64,000 nt of DNA. Origin: Odontocerum albicorne (Eukaryota > Arthropoda > Insecta > Trichoptera > Odontoceridae). Below, in pieces: positions 1-11,707 of the stretch. The notes under the pieces are model-generated. The model saw only the letters and a list, made by a program, of their open reading frames with translations. It was not told where the DNA came from and ran no database searches. How positions within the stretch are numbered: the first letter of the stretch is position 1; the number at the start of each line of letters is the position of its first letter. The DNA lies in the NCBI GenBank assembly GCA_949825065.1, contig OX463842.1, positions 53,640,034 through 53,704,033 on the forward strand. The letters run 5' to 3'. The position numbers were made by a program, and so were the translations under genes.

Positions 1-1365
1 ATTGTGGCAGCTATGAGATTGCTAGGAGTTGGAAAGGAAGGTATAAACATATTTTGTAGTATGATGGACATTTGTCAAGGCTTGACTATTGGTACATACT
101 ACAGTTGTCTTGACAATTTATACACGGCCGCTTCAGCAGTTTACGATCAAATTATCTCAAAAGCCGTAAGAGAAGAAAAGGAATTAATATTAGAGTCTGA
201 TCCTCACGCTAATCCTAATCATTTGACTGTTTCTGGCGATGGCACGTGGAAAAAACGAGGCTTCAATTCTCTCTTTGGTGTTACTACGCTCATCGGCAAG
301 TACAGTAAAAAAGTTGTTTATACGATAGTAAAATCAAGTTTTTGTCAAGGGTGTAATCTATGGAAACACAAAAAAAATGATGACATCGAAGCTTATCGAG
401 ATTGGTATGAAGAGCATGAAGAAGTATGTACCATAAATCATAAAGGAAGCGCTGGAAAAATGGAAGTTGATGCGATTGTTGAAATGTTTGGGAGATCGGA
501 AACCAAGCATAATGCCAAATATATCCGATATATCGGAGATGGTGACTCAAAAACTTTCAAAGGCATTCTTGATATTAACCCCTACAATGATAATCCGGTG
601 GTAGAAAAAAAGGAGTGTGTTGGACACGTTCAGAAACGCATGGGTTCACGGTTACGTAAAGCCAAAAAAGATAATAACGGTATTGGTGGCAAAGGCGCTG
701 GTAAACTCACTGATAAGCTAATCAATGAATTATCTTTATATTATGGTTTGGCGATTCGTCGAAATCCAAATTCTGTTGAAGACATGAAGAGAGATGTGTG
801 GGCAACCTACTTTCATAAAATTTCAACTAACGAAAATCCTCAACACATGAATTGTTCACCTAGTTGGTGCAAGTATCAGAAAGCAGTAGAAGACGGCACT
901 ATTGACGAATTTGACCACAAAAATCCTCCTCTAAATGATAACGTTATACAAGTAATAAAACCAATTTATCAAAGTTTATCAGCTGATTCTTTATTGGAAC
1001 GATGTTTGGGTTCTGAAACCCAAAATAATAACGAATCGTTGAATTCATTGATTTGGACTTTTGCTCCGAAGCACATTCACGCTGGACTGAAGACGATTGA
1101 AATTGCCACTTTCTTCGCAGTTAGTATTTTTAATGAAGGTTATATACCCATATTAAAAATCTTAGCTGTGATGGGAATCACGATTGGCCCAGAAGCTAAT
1201 GCTTTTGCAGCGAGACGGGACGAAGCGCGTATCGAACGCTCGGAATTCCGGACTTCAGAGGCGTCAAAGGAGGGTAGAACTGCTCGTCTTCATCAGAGAA
1301 CATCGGAGAATGAGTATTTTGAAGTAGAGGAAGGATTTTTATATGGAGCAGGAATCGCTGATTAA
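1..1365 (+). CDS. Mutator-like transposase, C-terminal part (partial at window edge)
   Basis: The frame is already open at base 1 and ends at a TAA (1363-1365). The N-terminus therefore lies outside the window and the GTG at base 4 is not a real start. The visible 454 residues look like the Mutator-like transposase domain (PF20700 type) common in insect genomes. Candidate DDE acidic residues, numbered from the codon at base 4, are D79 in GDGTW, D179/D181 in GDGDSKTF and E344 in NNNESLNSLIW. A Cys/His-rich stretch (C114, C117, C205, H208) lies between them. The last residues, YGAGIAD, match the usual C-terminal ending of this family. There are no internal stops or frameshifts, so this is a young or recently active copy. 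It would cut and paste its own element. Terminal inverted repeats were not identified, so the element's limits are unknown. The family call is from memory of motifs. Confidence 0.85.
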   Translation: MVAAMRLLGVGKEGINIFCSMMDICQGLTIGTYYSCLDNLYTAASAVYDQIISKAVREEKELILESDPHANPNHLTVSGDGTWKKRGFNSLFGVTTLIGKYSKKVVYTIVKSSFCQGCNLWKHKKNDDIEAYRDWYEEHEEVCTINHKGSAGKMEVDAIVEMFGRSETKHNAKYIRYIGDGDSKTFKGILDINPYNDNPVVEKKECVGHVQKRMGSRLRKAKKDNNGIGGKGAGKLTDKLINELSLYYGLAIRRNPNSVEDMKRDVWATYFHKISTNENPQHMNCSPSWCKYQKAVEDGTIDEFDHKNPPLNDNVIQVIKPIYQSLSADSLLERCLGSETQNNNESLNSLIWTFAPKHIHAGLKTIEIATFFAVSIFNEGYIPILKILAVMGITIGPEANAFAARRDEARIERSEFRTSEASKEGRTARLHQRTSENEYFEVEEGFLYGAGIAD

Positions 1366-1977
1366 AAATATGTAAGTATTCTGTATCATTCTATAAGTAA
1401 AATTGTCGAAAACTTGTCTTAAAACTTTGAACGCGTTTTTCTCGAAACTTCTTTTTTCGATCTGGCGGTAAGGACATATCGAGTTCTAATAAACCGATTT
1501 ACTTCAAATTTGGAGAGGATGTTCTTTATACATCTCTTCATCGTGTGGTCCTTGCCCATAAATATAACTTTTCATTTAGTATTTTTAAAAAATTCGGAAT
1601 TGTTAAAAAATATACAACAAGAAAATTTTTTTTTTCAAACTGCCGCCATTTTGTAAAAAAGTTTTTTTTTAACTTATCCAAGGGTGAAACGATAGCGACA
1701 TCTATAATAATTAAGAATCCGTCTGGTTTTTGTTTTTCAGATCACCAGGAGGGTTGGTAGGATGCACGCCAGGACACCCTCTTTTATTTAGACCCTCCAC
1801 TTTGACTGCTTGTAACTTTGTTAATTTTAATTTTTTTTTTTATTAATTTTTTTATGTATGAACAACAAATCAATAAACAAATGATAAAAAAATTGATTGT
1901 AAAAAATATTTTTTGTTTCCTTTTTACAGCGCTTCAAAAACCGGGCGAAATTCATGTCTCTACACTAGAATACCCCC
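1366..1977. other. 3' flank of the Mutator-like element, no gene
   Basis: AT-rich non-coding DNA with T and A runs, probably including the 3' untranslated part of the transposase unit. A frame at 1545-1760 is low complexity (F/K-rich) and not credible as a gene. No inverted partner of a terminal repeat is visible because the left end is outside the window. Confidence 0.4.
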
Positions 1978-2050
1978 GATATGTTAATATGGAAACCAAT
2001 ATTCAGTCAGAAGGGATATGTTAATATGGAAACCAACATTCAGTCAGAAG
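1978..2050. repeat. 37-bp tandem duplication (2 copies)
   Basis: The unit beginning GATATGTTAATATGG occurs at 1978 and again at 2015, with about two differences. The second copy runs into AT-rich sequence. A recent simple tandem duplication. Confidence 0.85.
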
Positions 2051-2846
2051 TGATAAATTTCGAGTGTTGACAGTATTTTTTCTTGAGCTTTTTTTTTATT
2101 TTCCATAGTACTCGTACATCTTTAAAAATTGACATAATTTTAATGAAGTAGTGACTTATTGAGAAAAAGTGCATAACAATGCTAAAACTCAAAATTAATA
2201 AATATAGTAAACCACTTCACTAAGCAACATCTGTGATGAAGGGGTCTCGTCTCATTCCTTTCTTTAAGAAATCGTAAATCTGTGATCACTACAACGATCA
2301 GCAAAAACGGCCATACTCGTACTATGCATTCACATACTCGTACTTATTCATAAATTCCTAGCTTTTACATACGAGTATGTTACACAACTTTAACGGCATC
2401 ATAGCCTCGAAAGACCACATAAAATATATGTCCAACAACATCACATCACACGCTCTCCATTCACATCATACATCACAATGTGAAAACCTCCAAAGCTCAT
2501 CGCTCTTCATTTTCTCCACTTTTTTACATATTTTATTTAAATTCCTTTCATTCATAAAACTGGTGTTTATGGGCAGGTTGTTAGTTGAAAGTTTTACATA
2601 CTCGTATTTCTTGTAAAATTGCAGAAAGAGAATCTAAACGCATTCTGTGGGGTTTTGCCCCAAGTGTTATTATTGTACGACAAAAATGATAGATTATAAC
2701 ACCACTGTTAGTTAGTATTCAATGTTAAAGCATGAATGAACTTTAAAAAATGTTTCGATAATTCAGAGTTTTACAGCTTCATTGTTAGGTGTGTATGACC
2801 TTTTTAATAACATTTTGTCATAATATTACTCTGACAGTTCACTTAT
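2051..2846. other. AT-rich intergenic, no gene
   Basis: Single-copy AT-rich sequence. It holds five copies of the 8-mer TACGAGTA/TACTCGTA, three of them within 65 bp (2314-2377). Nothing coding is supported. Confidence 0.5.
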
Positions 2847-2947
2847 ATTTGTAATCTTCCAGTGTGTGTTATTCAACTCTTGCATTGTTCGTAAAGATTT
2901 GTAATCTTCCAGTGTGTGTTATTCAACTCTTGCATTGTTCGTAAGGA
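2847..2947. repeat. 50-bp tandem duplication (2 copies)
   Basis: The unit starting TTTGTAATCTTCCAGTGTG is repeated head to tail with a 50-bp period and about one difference. No coding content. Confidence 0.9.
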
Positions 2948-5247
2948 TTTGTTTTTATTTTATACATTTTGTGTGACTTATTTTTCTAATATGTTTTAAA
3001 CACCTCACACCCCAGAGTGCTCTTCACACCCACTTCGTTATCATTAAACCGCACCACACAGTGCACCCTCTTCGTTACCATTAAAAAAAAACTGGACCTT
3101 TTTTAGCATTTTTTCACTACAATTTTATACTTTATTCTGTTCCAAGTATTTTTATTAAAATCGTTCATTTCTTTTTTTATCCACTTTGAATGAATTTCGT
3201 CTGTTACGCAAAGATGATTTGCCTTTAGTTATCTTATTTGCAAAGAAGGGTATCAGTCAAAATTATTTTTATACTGCTAGACGGTATCGAGAATATATCC
3301 ACAGTATCATTCAGTCGGTTCAATATCTCTATACCACATTTGACTGAGTGTTTAGCCATGATATTCGTTCTGTAAGTTGGTATGTAGAACAGAAGGGGAT
3401 TCTGTTCATTTAAATATTTGTATCACGTAACATTATACTGTCCGTATGTAGTCATCGAAATGATGTCTGGTTTCGTTACCCGTGAAGTCGAAGTATCATA
3501 AATTACACAGAGATAAATGGATTTATTGTTTATCAAACACCTCAACCAGATGAATTTGTTTTCTTGTAATCTACAGTTCGGCTATGTGCTCGTAAGGGAT
3601 CCGCTGGTTTACAATCAGCATCATTTCGCACTCTCGCTGGGCTGCGCCTAAATGCTGCGAAATAAACGGCATGCACTTTGTAATGCCTTATGATCATTGT
3701 TTTGTTACGTTAGTTGATATTCTTATGTTTCGCTCATTTTCAGCACTTGGCTCCTTTTAGACAGTTTTCCTAAATGGCCAACCAACTGGATAATTGAATT
3801 TTTCAACTAGCTACTCGGGGACTCCTATTTTGAATGAGCCGTATTGTTTTTTTCATCGGAAGTCTTTCGATTTTCTTTCTCAACGGACCTTAAATATGAC
3901 CCAATATTGTCCGTTATTGTCTCTATGATAAATATCCCGACGTGTAGAAATAGTGCCTTTTCTACCGCACTCAGTTCGATATTCCGTTTTGAATCAGTGA
4001 TGATCGCTGGCCTTATGGTCTTGAGAAATGTCGAGTCACTTGATCCTTTTTGTTCTGAATCGTCAGAATCGGTGAGTGGATTAGTTTTATGACCTCTGAG
4101 CATGTTTTTAATGTTCTACAATGTCAATTTTGTTTCTTATGACTTCAGTTCGGGTTATTTATAGCGTTTTCGTACGTTTGATATTTTTTCCAGCGTTAGA
4201 GATTTTTGGGGTCGCAGCTTTGTACGAATATGTGGGTATAGTACGAGTATATTATTTGGTTGAGAACTCCCTCTTTGCTCGATAATGTTTTTTTTCCTAT
4301 TTCAATGGTCTTGCTTATTTTCATACATATTTGTCTCTGACATATTTGTCTCACTAACAGCCACTATCTTATAACATAACATATACGAGTGTAGCGCACA
4401 AAGATGCTAATCACTTATTTAATGTTCTAGGCTCGAAACCTTCCTAATCAAATACTTACATTTCCTTCTCGATATCAATACGATTCCTCGATAATAGCGG
4501 AAGTTGATCGAGACATTTTAGGTATTGAATATTTTTCCATGAATATTTGACATTTTCTTCAGATTCCGTGAAATTCAATTTTTCAAAGACCACGTGACGC
4601 TAAACTTACATCCGAGGTTGAAGCTGGACTTAATTCAACTATTTTCGTGTTAATTCATTTTTTTAATTATCCTTCTTATAATATATTAATGCGACAGAAA
4701 TACTTGTTTAAAGTAAAAGAGCCGTGATTATCTCGAATGGAATTATGACATTTCTTATAAAATAAATGTTAAATCATTTTGCGAGTATCTATGAAAATCT
4801 CAGTCGAAGAGAAATTTGAGTTTCACATTAAAAATCAGTCGAGCACAAAGCAAGATAGGATATCTGCGAGGAGCGTCTAGCGTCTAGTAAAGAGCTAGCG
4901 CCTCCTTACATTATATTATTTTAAAGTATATTATATAATATAATAATACTCGTAACATCCCCTCGCTGTAGAGAATATGACTTCAGAACTGGGAGCGCTG
5001 CAGGACAGGACAGGAAACTTGACTCATTCCACTCGTAATACATTAAAATGGATGATTTTTTATTTTTCAATTCCTCATATATCATATACAGTCAACGAAG
5101 TAACGAGTATATGCCAAATAATTTACTAGTTCGGTGCCACCACGAATAATGATTCACAGAAAAAAAACCTTTTCTATTCCCGTAATACTAATTGTGTTTA
5201 ACGATTGAATTAGTTGCAACAAACTTTCTCTCTTTCTTTATTATTGT
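2948..5247. other. Intergenic, no gene recognised
   Basis: AT-rich sequence. Overlapping opposite-strand frames at 3825-4103 (minus, 92 codons) and 3844-4092 (plus, 82 codons) are the longest open stretches. Neither shows a domain I recognise, and the minus frame is only mildly protein-like. The 8-mer occurs at 4242 and 4947. Confidence 0.4.
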
Positions 5248-5537
5248 TTTTTTCCACAGAGGCTGACGATCACCATTAATAAAGAAATGGCATCACAATA
5301 ATACACGTACAGTTCCAGCAAGTTATTAAACCAAGAGTTGTCTCTTTTTCCACAGAGGCTGACGATCACCATTAATAAAGAAATGGCATCACAATAATAC
5401 ACGTACAGTTCCAGCAAGTTATTAAACCAGGAGTTGCCTCTTTTTCCACAGAGGCTGACGATCACCATTAATAAAGAAATGGCATCACAATAATACACGT
5501 ACAGTTCCAGCAAGTTATTAAACCAGGAGTTGCCTCT
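5248..5537. repeat. 96-bp minisatellite, 3 copies
   Basis: CACAGAGGCTGACGATCACC recurs at 5255, 5351 and 5447 (period 96) with near identity. The period is a multiple of three, so a minus-strand frame stays open across all copies and gives a repetitive 90-codon ORF. That ORF is a by-product of the repeat. Confidence 0.95.
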
Positions 5538-7499
5538 TTTTTTCCTTGAATTGTACTCTGGAATATTAGTTGAGAGATTTCATATTTTAATTTCGTGTTA
5601 TACGAGTATATCCACAGTACTATAACATTCTTCTTTTAATGGTGAATAATACTTATTCATGGTTATTTATTCATTTCAAGGTGTCATAATAACGGACTTT
5701 TTCAACCCAAGATACTCTCAGCATTATTTAATAATACAATATTCCGAAAGCTTCGAGTCTCTTTGAGGGGGCCTAATTAAATGTCCATCAATACCACAAA
5801 AAAGTCCGGCGAATGTGGCAAGGCAACATGTGGCAATGCAACATTTCACTAAAGTTGAGACTTCATTATTTACTATAGAAGAGATGCTGTGTTTTAAAAA
5901 GCAGCATCACGCTACGCCACCTTAAATCCTACTCTGATCATTCTTTGAGACTGGTCCCATTGATCCCAGATGAAAAATGTTATTGTTTGGTTCGATGCTC
6001 CTATTAATGCACATGTGTGTATATTTTTCAAATTCGCGTATGTTTGGGAATAAACATGCATTTATGAATATCCAAGTTCCCACCAACTCATAGGAACTGA
6101 GATGACTAAGAACAATGCTTTTTTAAATCCCTCCGAGTCAACATCCATCGCCCCGTCACAAATGAACTTTGAACCCGCAGAGTGTATTATGGCAACCACT
6201 TAATGCGGGGGTAATTTCTCGAGAGTGATGCGCCACCTTCCACCCTCCGCTCGCCCTCCGTCCCTCCGTCCGTTCGCCACCCCGCGCTGCGCCGTGCCGA
6301 GATGCTATCGCGACTCGTCTATTCTATGTTATTTCTCCGTATATTTGCCGGTGTAGGTTGTAGATTATAAATTTGAGCTCGTTTATTGTGATAGTAAGTT
6401 ATACAACCACCTGACACTTGAGATATTGCCGCTGGAGGGCGGAAGGGTTAAAAAGTTTAAACAACAAATATTAAAACGTCCCCTTTTATGGCTTTTGTTC
6501 AGTGAAACCGCAACTTTATATTGGGTTTAGATACTCTGGATCGTGTGTTAATAATAGTGTGTAGCTGGCTAGTGGAAGGGGGGAGGGGGGAGGGGGAGGT
6601 AGTTCTAGGAAGCCGGACTTCTCTTTTCCTACTCCTCTTCCCCACTCCAAATCACGCACCTCCGGTACCGGAAAATGATTCGAGGCTCTCGATATTTAGA
6701 GGCTTTGCGTCGCACCACTCCGTATAGAATGTATTTGCTCCTATTTTAGGTTTTCCCCTTCTCGCTGGGCTAATTTCAATTCCCTTTAGTTTTGGAATTT
6801 CATCATCAACACTTTTAGATTTGAAGCGCTCCTCTGCGCAATCTAATTTACGAGTACTTTGATGCGAGTGATAGGAAGCAAAATTTGGATAATTAATTCT
6901 ACACAGAGAATGTGATATTGACGTACTCACAAATATACACCGAATAAAACCATCGATATTTTTGTCTCACAAATTTAGGGTCTACTTGAAAATGGTTAAT
7001 GGTGCCAAAATTATATATATTCTGTGTTTCATATTGCCTGAACAATCACGAGGCATCTTATACATAAGTAATTTTATCATAATTATAAGTCAACGTACAC
7101 ATTATAACTAGCAGACAGCGTATCTGGTCACAATGGTTGTCACAGCGTATCTGGTCACAACTGTATTTTTTTTTTCTTAGAAAATATTGGGTTTCTTTTC
7201 TTTTTCGTTTTGTGCAATAGATAATTAATTGAACATGTGACGTTATTTTTAAGTGGATATTTATATTAGTTAATTAGGCATGACTTAGATGAAGTCCGTT
7301 TAGTTTTTAGCATAATATACATGTTGCATACATGGCAGGATCGAGGTTTGCTTCCATATCCATCTCATCAAGGTTCTTGTTATGATAGTAAGTAATATGG
7401 AGCTGATATGGGCTGGAAGATGAAGCATTTGTGAAGGAAAGAAAATAGGGCAAAGGAACTGCGTGGTATTTTTGAGAGGAAATCTCTAGACATATAATA
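5538..7499. other. Intergenic with GC-richer patches
   Basis: Mostly AT-rich. A GC-rich patch lies at about 6180-6320 (CCCTCCG and CGCCACC runs) and a G-rich/C-rich patch at 6560-6670. A 31-bp duplication (AGCGTATCTGGTCACAA) occurs at about 7118-7165. The minus-strand frame at 6652-6930 has no recognisable domain. The 8-mer occurs at 5601 and 6849. Confidence 0.4.
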
Positions 7500-8262
7500 T
7501 TAAGGTTAAGCGAGACCAAACGGTAAGGATGTGGAACGAATGATATGCGTGAAATCAATGATAGGCGTGGTGTATGTGAATGCAGATCTCGGAAAAAAAT
7601 AATAGACAAGCGGGCATTTAGTGATGCCGATCTAGAAACGGATCGGTATATTGTAGTTACCAAGATGGAACATTTTCAGTGGTGGTGCTCTAAAACTAAG
7701 AAGCATGCTTCAGGTGAAAGTGTTAAAAACTACAATATGAGGAAGAAGCGGAAATATTCCATAGAAAGATTGATGAAAGGATGAGGAATAGTGTGAAAGG
7801 TTTAGCATTAAAAAATAATGGGTAGATGTTAAAATAATAATATGCTTTACTGCGAAAGAAGTATGCAGGTATAAAAGGTTGAAAAAAAAACGTGACACAT
7901 GGTGGGATGAAGGTGTAAGAGAGATTGTTAAGGAGAAAACTCGTACATGGATATAGTTTGTAGAAGTCTAAAAAGTATATAGTGTAAGAAGAATACGAAA
8001 GCGAAAATTGCGACGAAACGTGAAATAAAGGAAGAATGCTAAGTGCAAACCTAAGACAACGTATTAAAATCTTCTAGAAGGAAATAAAGAAAGCTCGTGA
8101 TAAATCAAATGCAGGAGAAATGGGTGAAGTTAAGGACAAAAATGGAGCGATAATAGCAGAGATAGAAAGTATGAAGAGAGCATGGAGATAGAAAGTATGA
8201 AGAGATAGAAAGTATGAAGAGAACATGGAAGGAATACTTCGAACAAGTATGTAAAAGTACAT
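7500..8262 (+). pseudogene. RTE-like non-LTR retrotransposon fragment (endonuclease end to pre-RT linker)
   Basis: Translation in shifting plus-strand frames gives pieces in the order expected for an RTE-like LINE ORF2. The end of the endonuclease is seen at 7545-7784 (SDADLETDRYIVVTK, resembling the family's ADxxSDHYLVV block). A WWDEGVREIVKEKTRTW block lies at about 7903-7950. A KEIKKARDK/GEVKDKNGAII block lies at about 8080-8150, then MKRTWKEYFEQV at 8214-8249, the typical linker just before the reverse transcriptase. Stops and frameshifts separate the blocks, and the RT core itself is absent. A short GATAGAAAGTATGAAGAG triplication (8158-8220) has disrupted the linker. The element is dead. 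Assignment to RTE rather than a related clade is by remembered motif style. Confidence 0.65.
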
Positions 8263-9324
8263 TGAGTAAAAATGAAAGAAAAAAACAGCAAAATACGAGT
8301 TTCTTTAAAACGATGATTTTAACACAATTCCTTATTTTCAATGTTCAAAAATTTAAACCTGTAATGCTGATAATGAACTCATTCGAAAAAACAACATACA
8401 GTTTGGTCAATGAGAAAGGTGGAAGTTCGGCTAATTCAAAAACTTGTTTTCGTAACTTATTAATGGACCTGGCTAATAATGTGTGTTATTTGTGCAAAAA
8501 ATTGTTTTATACACACATCGAAAGAATTGTAATATCTGAAAATGTATTTAAACGAATACGAAGAGGGAAATATAATGTTCTTTGCTTTACACCTGTTATA
8601 ATTTCAGTTTAAATTTGAATGTAAACTAATGTTTCTAGCAACCGTTTAAGTATGATATATTGTAGTATCATTGCTAAAACATCAGCAATAAATACATTTC
8701 TAAGAAGAATATTACCTGTTCTAGATTTAAGATTCAATATGACCGCAAAGTGTGCGGGAAAAAGTAATTAGGGTTTTCAAGTTTGCTATTTAAGAATTCA
8801 ACCGGAAAATTAGCCTGTCCATTGATATCTACTCGTGATCTACCTTTATAATACATACTCGTATAGTAATGCAATTATAGAATTGTACGTAAACATCCAA
8901 ATATTCAACTGCCTCAGCGCACCCTCCTTAACCGACCGAGCAGATTCGGTCTTTGGATACAAAATTACTCATTCAGTCGTTATTGAAACATCTGATACAA
9001 TATTTTAACATACTATATAGTACATTATCATTTGGGCTTAGCACAATTGATGCATACTTTTCTGCAGCATGGGGCAGCTTTCCGTTGCTTTAATTTTACC
9101 GCCACTGTAAAAAAGTGTGTTCACCTTCTGAAGCTTGAATATCTGTTATCAAACTGAAAATTGTCAAGTTTTTCCAACGTTGCTATTTTCAATAGACTTC
9201 ACGACCAACTAAGAAGTTTTTCGATTCACCAAAGATTTTTTTTAAAACGTCCACCGAAAATTATTACTTTATCCACAAAAATAAAAACATTATCGTTCAT
9301 AGTACGTTATATTACATTCAACAT
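8263..9324. other. Intergenic, no gene recognised
   Basis: An open plus-strand frame continues to 8612 but shows no reverse-transcriptase or other motif. The rest is AT-rich. The 8-mer occurs at 8856. Confidence 0.4.
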
Positions 9325-11707
9325 GACAACTGGTGTATGCTATGGGTGCTTCATCCCATATGATAACTGTTGCATGCTATGGGTACTTCATATTATATGA
9401 TAACTGTTGCATGCTATGGGTGCTTCATACCATATGATAACTGTTGCATGCTATGGGTACTTCATATTATATGACAACTGTTGCATCTTATGGGTGCTTC
9501 ATACCATATGATAACTATTGCATGCTATGGGTGCTTCATCCCATATGATAACTGTTGCATGCTATGGATGCTTCATACCATATGATAACTGTTTCATGCT
9601 ATGGGTGCTTCATACCATATGATAACTGTTGCATGCTATGGGCGCTTCATCCCATATGATAACTGTTGCATGCTATGGGTGCTTCATACCATGTGATAAC
9701 TGTTTCATGCTATGGGTGCTTCATACCATATGATAACTGTTTCATGCTATGGGTGCTTCATCCCATATGATAACTGTTGCATGCTATGGGTGCTTCATCC
9801 CATATGATAACTGTTGCATGCTATGGGTGCTTCATACCATGTGATAACTGTTTCATGCTATGGGTGCTTCATACCATATGATAACTGTTTCATGCTATGG
9901 GTGCTTCATCCCATATGATAACTGTTGCATGCTATGGGTGCTTCATCCTATATGATAACTGTTGCATGCTATGGGTGCTTCATCCCATATGATAACTGTT
10001 GCATGCTATGGGTACTTCATATTATATGATAACTGTTGCATGCTATGGGTGCTTCATCCCATATGATAACTGTTGCATGCTATGGGTGCTTCATCCTATA
10101 TGATAACTGTTGCATGCTATGGGTGCTTCATACCATATGATAACTGTTTCATGCTATGGGTGCTTCATACCATATGATAACTGTTGCATGCTATGGGTAC
10201 TTCATATTATATGACAACTGTTGCATCTTATGGGTGCTTCATACCATATGATAACTATTGCATGCTATGGGTGCTTCATCCCATATGATAACTGTTGCAT
10301 GCTATGGATGCTTCATACCATATGATAACTGTTGCATGCTATGGGTGCTTCATACCATATGATAACTGTTGCATGCTATGGATGCTTCTTACCATATGAT
10401 AACTATTGCATGCTATGGATGCTTCATACCATACGATAACTGTTGCATGCTATGGATGCTTCATACCATATGATAACTGTTGCATGCTATGGGTGCTTCA
10501 TACCATATGATAACTGTTGCATGCTATGGATGCTTCATACCATATGATAACTGTTGCATGCTATGGGTGCTTCATACCATATGATAACTGTTGCATGCTA
10601 TGGGTACTTCATATTATATGATAACTGTTGCATGCTATGGGTGCTTCATACCATATGATAACTGTTGCATGCTATGGGTACTTCATATTATATGATAACT
10701 GTTGCATGCTATGGGTGCTTCATCCCATATGATAACTGTTGCATGCTATGGGTACTTCATATTATATGATAACTGTTGCATGCTATGGGTGCTTCATCCC
10801 ATATGATAACTGTTGCATGCTATGGGTGCTTCATCCTATATGATAACTGTTGCATGCTATGGGTGCTTCATACCATATGATAACTGTTTCATGCTATGGG
10901 TGCTTCATACCATATGATAACTGTTGCATGCTATGGGCGCTTCATCCCATATGATAACTGTTGCATGCTATGGGTGCTTCATACCATGTGATAACTGTTT
11001 CATGCTATGGGTGCTTCATACCATATGATAACTGTTTCATGCTATGGGTGCTTCATCCCATATGATAACTGTTGCATGCTATGGGTGCTTCATCCCATAT
11101 GATAACTGTTGCATGCTATGGGTGCTTCATACCATGTGATAACTGTTTCATGCTATGGGTGCTTCATACCATATGATAACTGTTTCATGCTATGGGTGCT
11201 TCATCCCATATGATAACTGTTGCATGCTATGGGTGCTTCATCCTATATGATAACTGTTGCATGCTATGGGTGCTTCATACCATATGATAACTGTTTCATG
11301 CTATGGGTGCTTCATACCATATGATAACTGTTGCATGCTATGGGCGCTTCATCCCATATGATAACTGTTGCATGCTATGGGTGCTTCATACCATGTGATA
11401 ACTGTTTCATGCTATGGGTGCTTCATACCATTTGATAACTGTTGCATGCTATGGGCGCTTCATCCCATATGATAACTGTTGCATGCTATGGGTGCTTCAT
11501 ACCATGTGATAACTGTTTCATGCTATGGGTGCTTCATACCATATGATAACTGTTGCATGCTATGGGCGCTTCATACCATATGATAACTGTTGCATGCTAT
11601 GGGTGCTTCATACCATATGATAACTGTTTCATGCTATGGGTGCTTCATACCATATGATAACTGTTTCATGCTATGGGTGCTTCATCCCATATGATAACTG
11701 TTGCATG
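9325..11707. repeat. 37-bp satellite array, about 64 copies
   Basis: The head-to-tail unit contains ATAACTGTTGCATGCTATGG followed by GTGCTTCATACCATATG. The array is about 2.38 kb. Variants are shared between distant copies (CATCCCATATG, CATATTATATG, CATACCATGTG, TTTCATG, GGCGCTTC). The rare GCATCTTATGG variant recurs exactly 740 bp apart (9483 and 10223, 20 units). The GGCGCTTC variant recurs at 9640 and 10935 (1295 bp, 35 units). This shows multi-unit duplication, that is, higher-order structure. The array carries none of the 8-mer scars and has no ORF of interest. Confidence 0.97.

Noticed and set aside
3825..4103. 92-codon minus-strand ORF with a fairly protein-like composition
   Set aside because: No recognisable domain, splice context or repeat relation; too short to support.
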